A stretch of DNA of 64,000 bases from JAHFRG01 sp036522275 (GTDB lineage: Bacteria > Pseudomonadota > Gammaproteobacteria > Burkholderiales > JAHFRG01). The notes beneath the pieces were generated by a model, which was given only the letters and a program-made list of their open reading frames with translations, had not been told where the DNA came from and ran no database searches. Below, one piece after another: positions 9,739 to 18,106 of the stretch. The translations under genes and the position numbers were made by a program. The stretch is taken from NCBI GenBank assembly GCA_036522275.1, contig DATDGC010000003.1, positions 5,281 to 69,280 on the forward strand. Direction: 5' to 3'. How positions within the stretch are numbered: position 1 is the first letter of the stretch; each line of letters opens with the position of its first letter.

Positions 9739-11427
9739 TCACTGAATTTCGTGCGGAAAGTACTTCATCACGCAGCGCAGCGGATTGGGCGCTGCCTGTC
9801 CCAGCCCGCAAATTGAAGCATCGGCCATTGCTACTGAGAGTTCTTCGAGCAGTTCCTGGTTCCATTTCGGCGCGTCCATGAGCTTCAGCGCCTTGACGGT
9901 GCCGACACGGCAGGGTGTGCATTGTCCGCACGATTCTTCGGAAAAGAATTTCATAAGGTTGCGCGCCGCCACCGCAGCACTGTCCCGGTCTGACAAAATA
10001 ATCACCGCCGCCGAGCCGATAAAGCAACCATACTCGTTAAAAGTATCGAAATCCATCGGAATATTGCCCATGGACGCTGGCAGAATGCCGCCCGATGCGC
10101 CGCCGGGAAGATAAGCATAAAATTCGTGTCCGGGCAGAATTCCGCCGCAGAATTCGTCTATCAGCTCGCGCACGGTGATGCCGGCAGGTGCGAGATGTAC
10201 ACCGGGTTTTTGCACGCGTCCGGATACCGAGAACGAGCGCAAACCCTTGCGTCCGTGGCGGCCGTGCGAGGAAAACCACTCGGCGCCCTTTTCCAGAATG
10301 TCGCGCACCCAATAAAGCGTTTCCATGTTGTGCTCAAGCGTTGGCCTGTCAAATAAGCCCACTTGGGCGACATAAGGCGGGCGCAGCCGCGGCATGCCGC
10401 GCTTGCCTTCTATGGATTCAATCATCGCCGACTCTTCACCGCAGATGTAGGCACCGGCGCCGCGCCGCAAATGCATTTTCGGCAGTCGGCACGGAGAATT
10501 AGCAGTCAAGCTGGCGAGCTCTTTGGTGAGGATCTCGCGGCAGCCGGCGTATTCATCGCGCAGATAAATATAGATTTCGTGAATCTCCACCGCCCACGCC
10601 GCAATCAGCATGCCTTCAAGGAAACGATGCGGATCGCGCTCCAGGTAATAGCGGTCTTTAAACGTGCCGGGCTCGCCTTCGTCTATGTTCACCGCCATGA
10701 GACGCGGTGCGGGCTCGCACCTCACGATGCGCCACTTGCGGCCAGCGGGAAAGCCTGCGCCGCCCAAGCCGCGCAAGTCTGAGTCTTCCATGATCTTGAT
10801 CACCGATTCGGCTTCGTGATCACCTTTTACGCAATCCACCAGCAACTGATAGCCGGTATGTTTGCGGTATTCTTCGTAGCCGATGTAGGAAGAGACCGGG
10901 CATTTGCTTGCCTTGGCGTTAACCGCGGATTGCACCTGGCTAATGGTGGCGTGCGCCAGCGGATTTTGCCCTACCACCGCCACCGGCGCCTGCTCACAAC
11001 GCCCAACGCAGGGCGCGGGTATTACTCTTACTGCGGAACCAAGGGCGCGCTTGAGTTCGGAGATCAGCTGCTGCGCGCCGGCCAATTCACAGGAAAGCGA
11101 ATCGCACACGCGAATGGTCATCGCCGGCGGCGTATTTTCTCCTTCCTTGATGACATCGAAATGATGATAGAACGTCGCGACCTCAAAAACTTCAGCAGTG
11201 GCAAGCCTCATTTCTGAAGCCAGCGCAACGATGTGACGGGACGAGATATGGCCGTAGCGGTCCTGGATTTTGTGCAAATGCTCTATCAGTAGGTCGCAGC
11301 TACGCGATTCGTTGCCGAGCAGCGCCTGTACTTCCGCCAGCGCGGCAGAATCGACGATACGGCCCTTGGGAGTGGCGCGCACGCTCCGCTGTTTCGAGCG
11401 ACTGCCAAAGGGCTTATCTCCGGCCAT
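9739..11427 (-). CDS. fdhB: Formate dehydrogenase beta subunit, NuoE-NuoF fusion (NADH-forming diaphorase)
   Basis: The 562-residue protein joins two modules that are separate genes in many Fds/Nuo operons. Residues about 30-170 are NuoE-like, with the thioredoxin-fold 2Fe-2S cysteines VCDSLSC and PCVGRC. The rest is NuoF-like: FMN site GLGGAGFPAG, NAD site GAYICGEESA and 4Fe-4S motif ESCGQCTPC with a later ICGL. It passes electrons from the alpha subunit to NAD+. ATG 11427 is preferred because a GAGGAG ribosome site lies 5 bases upstream; an in-frame GTG at 11433 is the alternative. Two-gene enzymes with this fused beta subunit are known, for example Methylobacterium FDH1. Confidence 0.93.
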   Translation of the reverse strand: MAGDKPFGSRSKQRSVRATPKGRIVDSAALAEVQALLGNESRSCDLLIEHLHKIQDRYGHISSRHIVALASEMRLATAEVFEVATFYHHFDVIKEGENTPPAMTIRVCDSLSCELAGAQQLISELKRALGSAVRVIPAPCVGRCEQAPVAVVGQNPLAHATISQVQSAVNAKASKCPVSSYIGYEEYRKHTGYQLLVDCVKGDHEAESVIKIMEDSDLRGLGGAGFPAGRKWRIVRCEPAPRLMAVNIDEGEPGTFKDRYYLERDPHRFLEGMLIAAWAVEIHEIYIYLRDEYAGCREILTKELASLTANSPCRLPKMHLRRGAGAYICGEESAMIESIEGKRGMPRLRPPYVAQVGLFDRPTLEHNMETLYWVRDILEKGAEWFSSHGRHGRKGLRSFSVSGRVQKPGVHLAPAGITVRELIDEFCGGILPGHEFYAYLPGGASGGILPASMGNIPMDFDTFNEYGCFIGSAAVIILSDRDSAAVAARNLMKFFSEESCGQCTPCRVGTVKALKLMDAPKWNQELLEELSVAMADASICGLGQAAPNPLRCVMKYFPHEIQ

Positions 11428-11505
11428 CAACACTCCTCTCTATGCAAAACTTTGATTCCGCACCCAGTTTTCATGCCAACGCACTAGTTCAAGCTACACT
11501 GTCGA

Positions 11506-11511
11506 ATTATA
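11506..11511 (-). promoter_or_regulatory. Candidate -10 box for the formate dehydrogenase operon
   Basis: The minus strand carries a perfect TATAAT 78 bases upstream of the beta-subunit ATG, inside an A/T-rich stretch. The -35 region at normal spacing is poor, so this is only a candidate. Confidence 0.35.
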
Positions 11512-11562
11512 CGAATTTTTTTACGACTTGCGGCAGCTTGCGGGAGCAGCAAGCAGAAACTG

Positions 11563-12459
11563 TCAAGAAAACTGTTGCAAACTTAAGAGCACTGACTTCA
11601 GCAACTTTCCCATCTCGGCAGGATTGCGGGTAACTTTTATCCCGCACTCCTCCATTACGGCCAACTTTGCCTGCGCGGTTCCTTTGCCTCCGGAAATGAT
11701 GGCGCCTGCGTGCCCCATTCTTTTCCCGGGCGGGGCGGTAACGCCGGCGATAAAGCCAACCACCGGTTTTTGCATATTGGTCTTGATCCAGCGTGCGCAG
11801 TCTTCCTCGTCGGTGCCGCCGATTTCGCCCACCATGACCACCGCGTCGGTATCAGGATCTTCATTGAACATTTTCATGACATCAATGTGCTTGAGTCCGT
11901 TTACCGGATCGCCGCCGATGCCGACGCAGGTGGATTGCCCCAGTCCTTGCTCCATCAACTGTCCCACCGCCTCATAGGTCAGCGTGCCGGAGCGCGAGAC
12001 CACGCCGATACGGCCTTTCTCGTGAATATGCCCCGGCATGATGCCAATCTTGATTTCATCCGGAGTAATCACACCCGGGCAGTTGGGGCCGATTAAAACA
12101 GTTTTTGTGCTGCGCATCTTGTAGCGGGTGCCAATCATGTCGCGCACCGGTATGCCTTCGGTGATGCAAATCACCAAATCGAGGTCGGCTTCCACCGCTT
12201 CATCTATCGCTGCCGCGGCAAATGGCGCGGGAACATAAATCACCGAAACGGTGGCGCCGGTTTTTTCCCTGGCTTCGCGCACCGTGTTGAAAATCGGGAT
12301 TCCCTCGAAATCCTGCCCGCCTTTACCGGGGGTCACGCCGGCGACGAAGCAGTCCCTGCCGTTCGCATAATCGCGGCATATACGGGTATGGAACTGCCCG
12401 GTTTTGCCGGTAATGCCCTGGGTCATTACCCGCGTATTTTTGTTTATTAAAATCGCCAT
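11563..12459 (-). CDS. sucD: Succinyl-CoA ligase, alpha subunit
   Basis: The 298-residue subunit binds CoA and carries the phospho-histidine. Visible motifs are QGITGKTGQFH, VTPGKGG, IGPNCPGVITP, SRSGTLTYE, GIGGDP and the active-site region GHAGAII near residue 247. With SucC it interconverts succinyl-CoA and succinate with nucleotide triphosphate formation in the TCA cycle. It lies 43 bases after sucC, with an AAGGAC-type ribosome site. Malate-CoA ligase (MtkB) is homologous, but the LTYEAVGQL and GPNCPGVITP signatures favour SucD. Confidence 0.95.
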   Translation of the reverse strand: MAILINKNTRVMTQGITGKTGQFHTRICRDYANGRDCFVAGVTPGKGGQDFEGIPIFNTVREAREKTGATVSVIYVPAPFAAAAIDEAVEADLDLVICITEGIPVRDMIGTRYKMRSTKTVLIGPNCPGVITPDEIKIGIMPGHIHEKGRIGVVSRSGTLTYEAVGQLMEQGLGQSTCVGIGGDPVNGLKHIDVMKMFNEDPDTDAVVMVGEIGGTDEEDCARWIKTNMQKPVVGFIAGVTAPPGKRMGHAGAIISGGKGTAQAKLAVMEECGIKVTRNPAEMGKLLKSVLLSLQQFS

Positions 12460-12502
12460 TAACTATGAGTCCTTTTCCCATTTCCTCACTCAATTCACTC
12501 TT

Positions 12503-13669
12503 TCACTCTCTATTAGCGGCGGCAACAACTTTTTGCGCAGCATCCGCCATATTGCTTGCGGAAATGATGGGCAATCCCGATTCGGCAAGGATTTTCTTTC
12601 CCACACTCACATTGGTGCCTTCCAGCCGCACCACCAGCGGCACGTTAAGATGCACCTGTTTCACAGCGGCGACAATGCCTTCTGCGATCACGTCGCATTT
12701 CATGATGCCGCCGAAAATGTTGACGAGAATCGCTTTCACTTTGGAATTTTTCAGCATAATCTTGAACGCTTCGGTCACTTTCTCGGCGGAGGCACCGCCG
12801 CCGACGTCGAGAAAGTTGGCAGGCGAGCCGCCGTAGAGCTTGGTGATATCCATTGTCGCCATAGCGAGGCCCGCGCCGTTCACCAGACAGCCGATGTTAC
12901 CATCCAGAGAAATGTAGGATAAGTCGTGCGTTGACGCTTCGATTTCCATTGGATCTTCTTCATCGAGATCACGCATTGCCACGATCTCGGGGTGTCGGTA
13001 GAGCGCGTTTTCATCGAAATTCATTTTTGCATCCAGCGCCAGCACGCGGTTGTCGCCGGTCACAATCAGCGGGTTGATTTCCGCAAGAGAAGCATCAGTT
13101 TCGACAAACGCCTTGTATAGCCCCTTGAGAAAATCGCGCGCCTGCGCAACGGCAGCTTCGGGAATACCGATTTTGCGCGCCACCCCTTCAGCATCTTTGT
13201 CGGTCAACCCCGACTTCGGGTCGATGAACACTTTATGGATTTTTTCCGGCGACTTCGCCGCGACTTCCTCGATTTCAGTGCCGCCTTCCGAGCTTGCCAT
13301 CAGCACCACACGTTGTGTCGTGCGGTCCACCACCATGCCAATATAGAGTTCCTTTTTAATATCGGCGCCCTCCTCGATCAGCAGGCGCTTGACTATTCTC
13401 CCTTCGGGTCCGGTTTGGTGCGTCACCAGCTTCGCGCCAAGAATCCGGCTGGCAAACTGTTTGACTTCATCCAGCGACTTCGCGACTTTCACGCCGCCGC
13501 CCTTGCCGCGTCCGCCGGCATGAATTTGCGCTTTCACCACCCAGACTTTGCCACTGAGTTGCTGCGCCGCCTTTACCGCCTCGTCAACCGAAAAGCAGGC
13601 CATGCCGTGCGGCGCGGCTACGCCGTACTTTCTCAGAATTTCCTTTGCCTGATATTCGTGCACCTTCAT
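12503..13669 (-). CDS. sucC: Succinyl-CoA ligase, beta subunit
   Basis: The 388-residue subunit has an N-terminal ATP-grasp domain (MKVHEYQAKEILRKYG, AQIHAGGRGKGGG) and a C-terminal CoA-ligase domain with GGGASAEKVTEAF and NIFGGIMKCD. The length is typical. It precedes sucD in the same direction and follows maeB by 54 bases, forming a small TCA-related group. No 2-oxoglutarate dehydrogenase genes lie in the window, unlike the sucABCD arrangement of enterobacteria. Confidence 0.96.
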   Translation of the reverse strand: MKVHEYQAKEILRKYGVAAPHGMACFSVDEAVKAAQQLSGKVWVVKAQIHAGGRGKGGGVKVAKSLDEVKQFASRILGAKLVTHQTGPEGRIVKRLLIEEGADIKKELYIGMVVDRTTQRVVLMASSEGGTEIEEVAAKSPEKIHKVFIDPKSGLTDKDAEGVARKIGIPEAAVAQARDFLKGLYKAFVETDASLAEINPLIVTGDNRVLALDAKMNFDENALYRHPEIVAMRDLDEEDPMEIEASTHDLSYISLDGNIGCLVNGAGLAMATMDITKLYGGSPANFLDVGGGASAEKVTEAFKIMLKNSKVKAILVNIFGGIMKCDVIAEGIVAAVKQVHLNVPLVVRLEGTNVSVGKKILAESGLPIISASNMADAAQKVVAAANRE

Positions 13670-13723
13670 CGTCGCCTCTGTACGGAATCCCGCTTCCGTC
13701 CCAACGGAAACGCGTCAAACAGG

Positions 13724-16018
13724 CTAAATTTTCAGACTGGCCTGCACGAAGTGCTCGGCGTTGGCATCCACCACCGCCAACGCGGACATGTTGACGATGC
13801 GGCGCACCGTGGCAGTAGGCGTGAGTATATGAACCGGCTTGGCGCAACCAAGCAGAATCGGGCCTACAGTGATGCCTTCACCCAGCATCTTGATCAGGTT
13901 GAACGAAATATTGGCAGCGTCCAGCGTTGGCATGATGAGCAGATTGGCGCGTCCCTGCAGCCGCGAATTGAGAAACACTTGGTTGCGAATCTCTTCCGAC
14001 AACGCAGCATCGCCGTGCATTTCTCCATCGACTTCGAGATTGGGCGCAAGCTTCTCCAAAAGCCTGAGTGCTTCGCGCATCTTGCGCGAAGAGGGCGTGT
14101 CCACGCTGCCGAAACTGGAGTGGGATAGCAGCGCTACTTTCGGTGTCATGCCAAAGCGCTGCACTTCTTCCGCCGCAAGCATGGTCATCTCCGCAATTTG
14201 CTCCGCGCTCGGGTCGGGGGTGACGTAAGTATCGCAAATGAAAAACGTGCCTTTGGGGTGAAGCAGCATGTTCATCGCCGCTGCGTTGTGCACGCCCGGG
14301 CGCAGTCCCAGCGCGTCCATCACGAAATCAAGATGCAATTGGTAGTGACCGAAAGTGCCGCACAACATGGCTTCTGCCTCTCCCATGTGCAGCATCAGCG
14401 CGCCAATCAGCGTGGTGCGCCGGCGCACTTCGCGGCGCGCGTATTCGATGGACACGCCACGCCGCTGCATCATGCTGTAATAGGTATTCCAGTATTCCTG
14501 GTAGCGCGGCAGGTTCTCCGGGTTGATGAGCTCGAAATCCACCTTGGGCTGGATACGCAGGCCCAGTTTTTGAATACGCTCGTTAACTACTGCAGGACGA
14601 CCGATAACGATAGGTTGCGCCAAACCTTCGTCCACCACCTGTTGCACGGCGTGCAGCACGCGATCATCCTCGCCCTCGCAGTACACCAGCCGCTTCGGTG
14701 ATTGCTTCGCCGCCTCGAACACCGGCTTCATGGTGAGGCCCGAGCGATGGATGAACTGCATGAGCCGATCGCGATAGGCATTGAAATCGGTAATCGGCCG
14801 CGTGGCCACACCGCTGTCCATCGCCGCCTTGGCCACCGCTGGCGCAATCTTGAGAATGAGCCGGGGATCAAATGGTTTGGGAATGAGATATTCCGGTCCG
14901 AAACTTAAGTTCTGCTCACCGTAAGCCATCGCCACGATGTCGGACTGCTCCGCATGCGCAAGGTCGGCAAGTGCACACACTGCAGCGAGTTTCATATCCT
15001 CGTTGATGGTAGTGGCGCCGACATCCAGTGCGCCTCGGAAAATAAAAGGAAAGCACAACACGTTGTTGACCTGGTTTGGATAATCCGATCGGCCGGTGGC
15101 GATCACCACGTCGGGGCGAGCTTCCTTGGCGACTTCCGGCCGGATTTCGGGCTCGGGATTGGCGAGCGCCAGAATCAGCGGTTGCTTCGCCATTTGATTC
15201 ACCATTTCCGGTTTCAGCACGCCCGGGCCGGAAAGCCCGAGGAAAATGTCGGCACCGACTATCGCCTCGCCCAAGGTGCGCGCCTTGGTCTTTGCCGCGT
15301 AGCGTGCTTTGCTGGGGTCAGTTGCCTCGGTGCGCCCCTCGTACACCACGCCTTTGGTGTCGGCGATGATGACGTTTTCCTTGCGCAGGCCCAGGCTCAC
15401 CAGGAGATCCAGGCAGGCAATCGCCGCCGCGCCTGCGCCGGAACAAACGAACTTGACCTTGGCGATGTCCTTACCCACCACGCGCAAGCCATTCAGCACC
15501 GCCGCGCCGACGATGATCGCGGTGCCGTGCTGATCGTCGTGAAACACCGGGATTTTGAGGCGGCTTCTCAGCTTGCGCTCGACTTCAAAACACTCCGGCG
15601 CTTTGATGTCTTCGAGATTGATGCCGCCGAAAGTAGGTTCCAGGCTGGCGATGATGTCCACCAGCTTGTCCGGGTCGCGCTCGTTGATTTCGATGTCGAA
15701 GACGTTGATGCCGGAGAATTTCTTGAAGAGAACCCCTTTTCCTTCCATCACCGGTTTAGCCGCAAGCGGCCCGATGGCCCCGAGCCCCAGCACTGCCGTG
15801 CCATTGGTAATGACCGCAACCAGGTTGCCGCGGCCGGTGTAGTAAAATGCCGCGTTCGGGTTTTCGGCGATTTCGAGGCAGGGCACGGCCACACCGGGTG
15901 TATAGGCGAGCGCCAGATCGGCCTGGGTGGCAAGCGGCTTGGTAGCGACGACTTCGGTTTTTCCGGGGGTGGGGAAGCGGTGGTAATGCAGCGCGTCTTC
16001 GGTTAACTTGTCAGGCAT
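13724..16018 (-). CDS. maeB: NADP-dependent malic enzyme with phosphotransacetylase-like C-terminal domain
   Basis: The 764-residue protein is the large MaeB form. The N-terminal malic domain (to about residue 170) has LALAYTPGVAVPC, the NAD(P)-binding domain (about 170-420) has CSGAGAAAIACLDLL, and a phosphate acetyl/butyryl-transferase-like domain fills about 430-764. It decarboxylates malate to pyruvate with NADPH formation. In the family the C-terminal domain regulates activity, commonly in response to acetyl-CoA, rather than acting as a transferase. It is followed by sucC and preceded by tRNA-Thr on the same strand. Confidence 0.96.
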   Translation of the reverse strand: MPDKLTEDALHYHRFPTPGKTEVVATKPLATQADLALAYTPGVAVPCLEIAENPNAAFYYTGRGNLVAVITNGTAVLGLGAIGPLAAKPVMEGKGVLFKKFSGINVFDIEINERDPDKLVDIIASLEPTFGGINLEDIKAPECFEVERKLRSRLKIPVFHDDQHGTAIIVGAAVLNGLRVVGKDIAKVKFVCSGAGAAAIACLDLLVSLGLRKENVIIADTKGVVYEGRTEATDPSKARYAAKTKARTLGEAIVGADIFLGLSGPGVLKPEMVNQMAKQPLILALANPEPEIRPEVAKEARPDVVIATGRSDYPNQVNNVLCFPFIFRGALDVGATTINEDMKLAAVCALADLAHAEQSDIVAMAYGEQNLSFGPEYLIPKPFDPRLILKIAPAVAKAAMDSGVATRPITDFNAYRDRLMQFIHRSGLTMKPVFEAAKQSPKRLVYCEGEDDRVLHAVQQVVDEGLAQPIVIGRPAVVNERIQKLGLRIQPKVDFELINPENLPRYQEYWNTYYSMMQRRGVSIEYARREVRRRTTLIGALMLHMGEAEAMLCGTFGHYQLHLDFVMDALGLRPGVHNAAAMNMLLHPKGTFFICDTYVTPDPSAEQIAEMTMLAAEEVQRFGMTPKVALLSHSSFGSVDTPSSRKMREALRLLEKLAPNLEVDGEMHGDAALSEEIRNQVFLNSRLQGRANLLIMPTLDAANISFNLIKMLGEGITVGPILLGCAKPVHILTPTATVRRIVNMSALAVVDANAEHFVQASLKI

Positions 16019-16039
16019 TTTCTATATGATAGAGAAAAA

Positions 16040-16115
16040 TGGTGCCGGCAAAAGGAATCGAACCCTCGACCAACTGATTACAAATCAGCTGCTCTACCAA
16101 CTGAGCTATGCCGGC
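16040..16115 (-). tRNA. tRNA-Thr (anticodon TGT)
   Basis: A complete 76-base cloverleaf includes the encoded CCA. The acceptor arms are GCCGGCA and TGCCGGC, the D-arm is GCTCAGTTGGTAGAGC, and the anticodon stem CTGAT/ATCAG encloses TTTGTAA, giving TGT. The T-arm contains GGTTCGATTCC. It stands between sspB and maeB on the same strand. Confidence 0.97.
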
Positions 16116-16166
16116 GTGGGTTTGATTATAGTGGAACGAAAGTGGGTTGACCACGAAAGACCGCTT

Positions 16167-16562
16167 TTATTTGACGATTTGCAGGCGCGGTTTTCCATTG
16201 GGAGTGGAAGGCGATGAGTTGTCATCGCCAGCAGTTTGTTCGGTCGCACTTGGCACATCGTTGAAAAACAGGCCTTGGCCGTTTTCCTTGGCGAAAATAC
16301 CGTTCACCGTCTCCATGGGAACGGACAGCTCGCGCGAGACACCGTTAAAGCGCGCGGAAAACTGGATAAGGTCGTTGCCCAAGGTAAGATTGCGCGTTGC
16401 ATCCGGGCTGATGTTGATAATGATCTCGCCGTTTTTCACGTATTCCATCGGCACGCGCGTGCGCTCGTTTACGCGTACCGCGAGATAGGGTGTAAGCCCG
16501 CTGTCGGCGCACCATTCATAGAGCGCCCGAACCAAATACGGCTTGTTTGATATATTTTTCAT
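16167..16562 (-). CDS. sspB: ClpXP adaptor SspB
   Basis: The 131-residue protein delivers ssrA-tagged peptides to ClpXP. The N-terminal substrate-binding domain starts KPYLVRALYEWC and contains GEIIINISP. A flexible acidic/Ser linker follows (about 105-120). The C-terminus GKPRLQIVK matches the ClpX-binding XB tail. It lies after sspA on the same strand, the usual pairing, but here a long inverted repeat separates the two genes. Confidence 0.95.
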   Translation of the reverse strand: MKNISNKPYLVRALYEWCADSGLTPYLAVRVNERTRVPMEYVKNGEIIINISPDATRNLTLGNDLIQFSARFNGVSRELSVPMETVNGIFAKENGQGLFFNDVPSATEQTAGDDNSSPSTPNGKPRLQIVK

Positions 16563-16587
16563 TCGTTATCTACGCAAATTAGTCTGG

Positions 16588-16729
16588 CAAGTCGAGCAAA
16601 ACAAGTATTTGGTTCCGAGACAAGTCGCAAGCTTTGATCGATGCGGAGTGTATGTTAGAAATACATGAGCATTCGAGCAAAGCAAGCAACGCAGTATCGG
16701 GACCAAAGACGCTGTTTTGCTCATTTGCG
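16588..16729. repeat. Long imperfect inverted repeat between sspA and sspB
   Basis: Two arms of about 65-70 bases face each other around a small TGTAT/ATACA stem with a 7-base loop (16649-16665). Matching blocks include GAGCAAAACA (16594-16603) against TGTTTTGCTC (16713-16722), TTTGGTTCCGA against TCGGGACCAAA, and GCTTTGATCGATGC against GCATTCGAGCAAAGC. The right arm reaches a few bases into the 3' end of sspA. A transcript of either strand could form one long hairpin. Confidence 0.75.
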
Positions 16730-17320
16730 CATCACTCTTTCCGGTGCTGTCAGCGCCTCGATGAAAGCCGGCCGGCTGAACAGGCGCTCCGCGTATTTCA
16801 TGAACGGTGCGGCCTGCTTGCCGAGCTGTATGCCGTAATGGTCAAGCCGCCACAGTAGCGGCGCGATTGCCACGTCCAGCATGGAAAATTCCTCGCCCAG
16901 CATATACCTCTGCTTGGCGAACACTGGCGCGATTTGCGTCAGGTTGTCGCGAATCACCGCACGCGCCTTGTCTGCCGTTTTCTGGTTGCCCTGCTCGATC
17001 GCGTCTATCTGCGAGAACAATTCCAGCTCAAAGCGGAATAGGAATAATCTTGCCCGCGCGCGCATCACCGGGTCGGCTGGAATCAACTGCGGATGTGGAT
17101 AGCGATCGTCAATATATTCGTTGATGATATTGGCCTCGTAGAGTATCAAATCCCGCTCCACCAGTACCGGCACACGGTTGTACGGATTCATCACCGCCAA
17201 ATCCTCCGGCATGTTGTAGAGGTCAACATCCACGATCTGAAAATCCATGCCTTTTTCGTAGAGCACGATACGGCAGCGGTGACTGAAAAGGCAGGTCGTC
17301 CCGGAATATAAGGTCATCAT
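16721..17320 (-). CDS. sspA: Stringent starvation protein A (GST-fold)
   Basis: The 199-residue protein has the glutathione-S-transferase fold: a thioredoxin-like half starting LYSGTTCLFSHRCRIVL, then an alpha-helical half. SspA binds RNA polymerase and affects stress and acid-response transcription in gammaproteobacteria. The family lacks GST activity. It lies between petC and sspB on the same strand, a conserved betaproteobacterial order. The final residues overlap the right arm of the inverted repeat, so the C-terminus may have been reshaped by it. Confidence 0.93.
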   Translation of the reverse strand: MMTLYSGTTCLFSHRCRIVLYEKGMDFQIVDVDLYNMPEDLAVMNPYNRVPVLVERDLILYEANIINEYIDDRYPHPQLIPADPVMRARARLFLFRFELELFSQIDAIEQGNQKTADKARAVIRDNLTQIAPVFAKQRYMLGEEFSMLDVAIAPLLWRLDHYGIQLGKQAAPFMKYAERLFSRPAFIEALTAPERVMRK

Positions 17321-17377
17321 AGCTGTTACCGCCCACGGTATTGTTGAGTGGAACTGCTCCCCACGTTAAAGATGTTT

Positions 17378-18106
17378 CTAATGAACGTCCTTCCAGAATT
17401 CTTTTTTCAGCATATAAGTCACGACAAACGCGATAGCCAGGAAAAACACAACAAAAATTCCCAATTGCAAGCGGAAAGTCTTGGCCGGCTCCGCCATGAA
17501 CACCAGGTAATTCACCAGGTCGGCAACCAGCATGTCGTACTGGGCCGGGGTCAGCATCCCCGGTTTCTCCAGCACTAAATTTTGCACTTCACGCTTGTGG
17601 CCGTGCGCATCAGTCTGCACTTCTGTTCTCAGCGCCTGTACTCCCTGCAACTCGTGCAACACATGCGGCATGCCCACTCTGGAAAACACCGTGTTGTTCC
17701 AGCCGGTATGCGTGGTGTTGTCACGGTAAAAACCGCGCAGATAGGTGTAAAGCCAATCTGCACCGCGCGAGCGGGCGATGAGGGAAAGATCGGGCGGCGT
17801 GGCACCGAACCAGTCCTTGGCGTCGTTCTTGTCCATCGCCACCGTCATGGTGTCCCCCACGCGCTTAGCGACGGCGAACATCAGGTTATCCTTGATCTGC
17901 TGTTCGCTAAGTCCCAAATCCTGCAAGCGGTTATAGCGCATGTAGGCGGCGTTGTGACAGGTCAGACAATAGTTAATAAAAATGTGCGCGCCGCGCTGCA
18001 GCGAAATCGTGTCGTGCAAATCCACCGGTGCCGGGTCAAGCTTGATATCGCTTGAGGCAAACGCCACAAAAGGGGCAAGCAGCAGAACCGGCAGAATGTT
18101 CTTCAT
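17378..18106 (-). CDS. petC: Ubiquinol-cytochrome c reductase, cytochrome c1
   Basis: The 242-residue protein has an N-terminal signal peptide (cleavage near FASS, residues 16-19). The haem c motif is CLTCH at residues 47-51, and a single C-terminal anchor helix (about 212-232) is followed by a short basic tail. It transfers electrons from the Rieske cluster to a soluble c-type cytochrome in the periplasm. Its ATG overlaps the petB stop by one base (TAATG), indicating translational coupling in petA-petB-petC. Confidence 0.96.
   Translation of the reverse strand: MKNILPVLLLAPFVAFASSDIKLDPAPVDLHDTISLQRGAHIFINYCLTCHNAAYMRYNRLQDLGLSEQQIKDNLMFAVAKRVGDTMTVAMDKNDAKDWFGATPPDLSLIARSRGADWLYTYLRGFYRDNTTHTGWNNTVFSRVGMPHVLHELQGVQALRTEVQTDAHGHKREVQNLVLEKPGMLTPAQYDMLVADLVNYLVFMAEPAKTFRLQLGIFVVFFLAIAFVVTYMLKKEFWKDVH

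Noticed and set aside
11563..13669. Malate-CoA ligase (mtkAB) instead of sucCD
   Set aside because: The motifs and lengths fit SucC/SucD better, and no other serine-cycle genes are adjacent.
14954..16006. 350-codon open frame opposite maeB
   Set aside because: It is entirely antisense to a well-supported malic enzyme, and its composition is that of a shadow frame.
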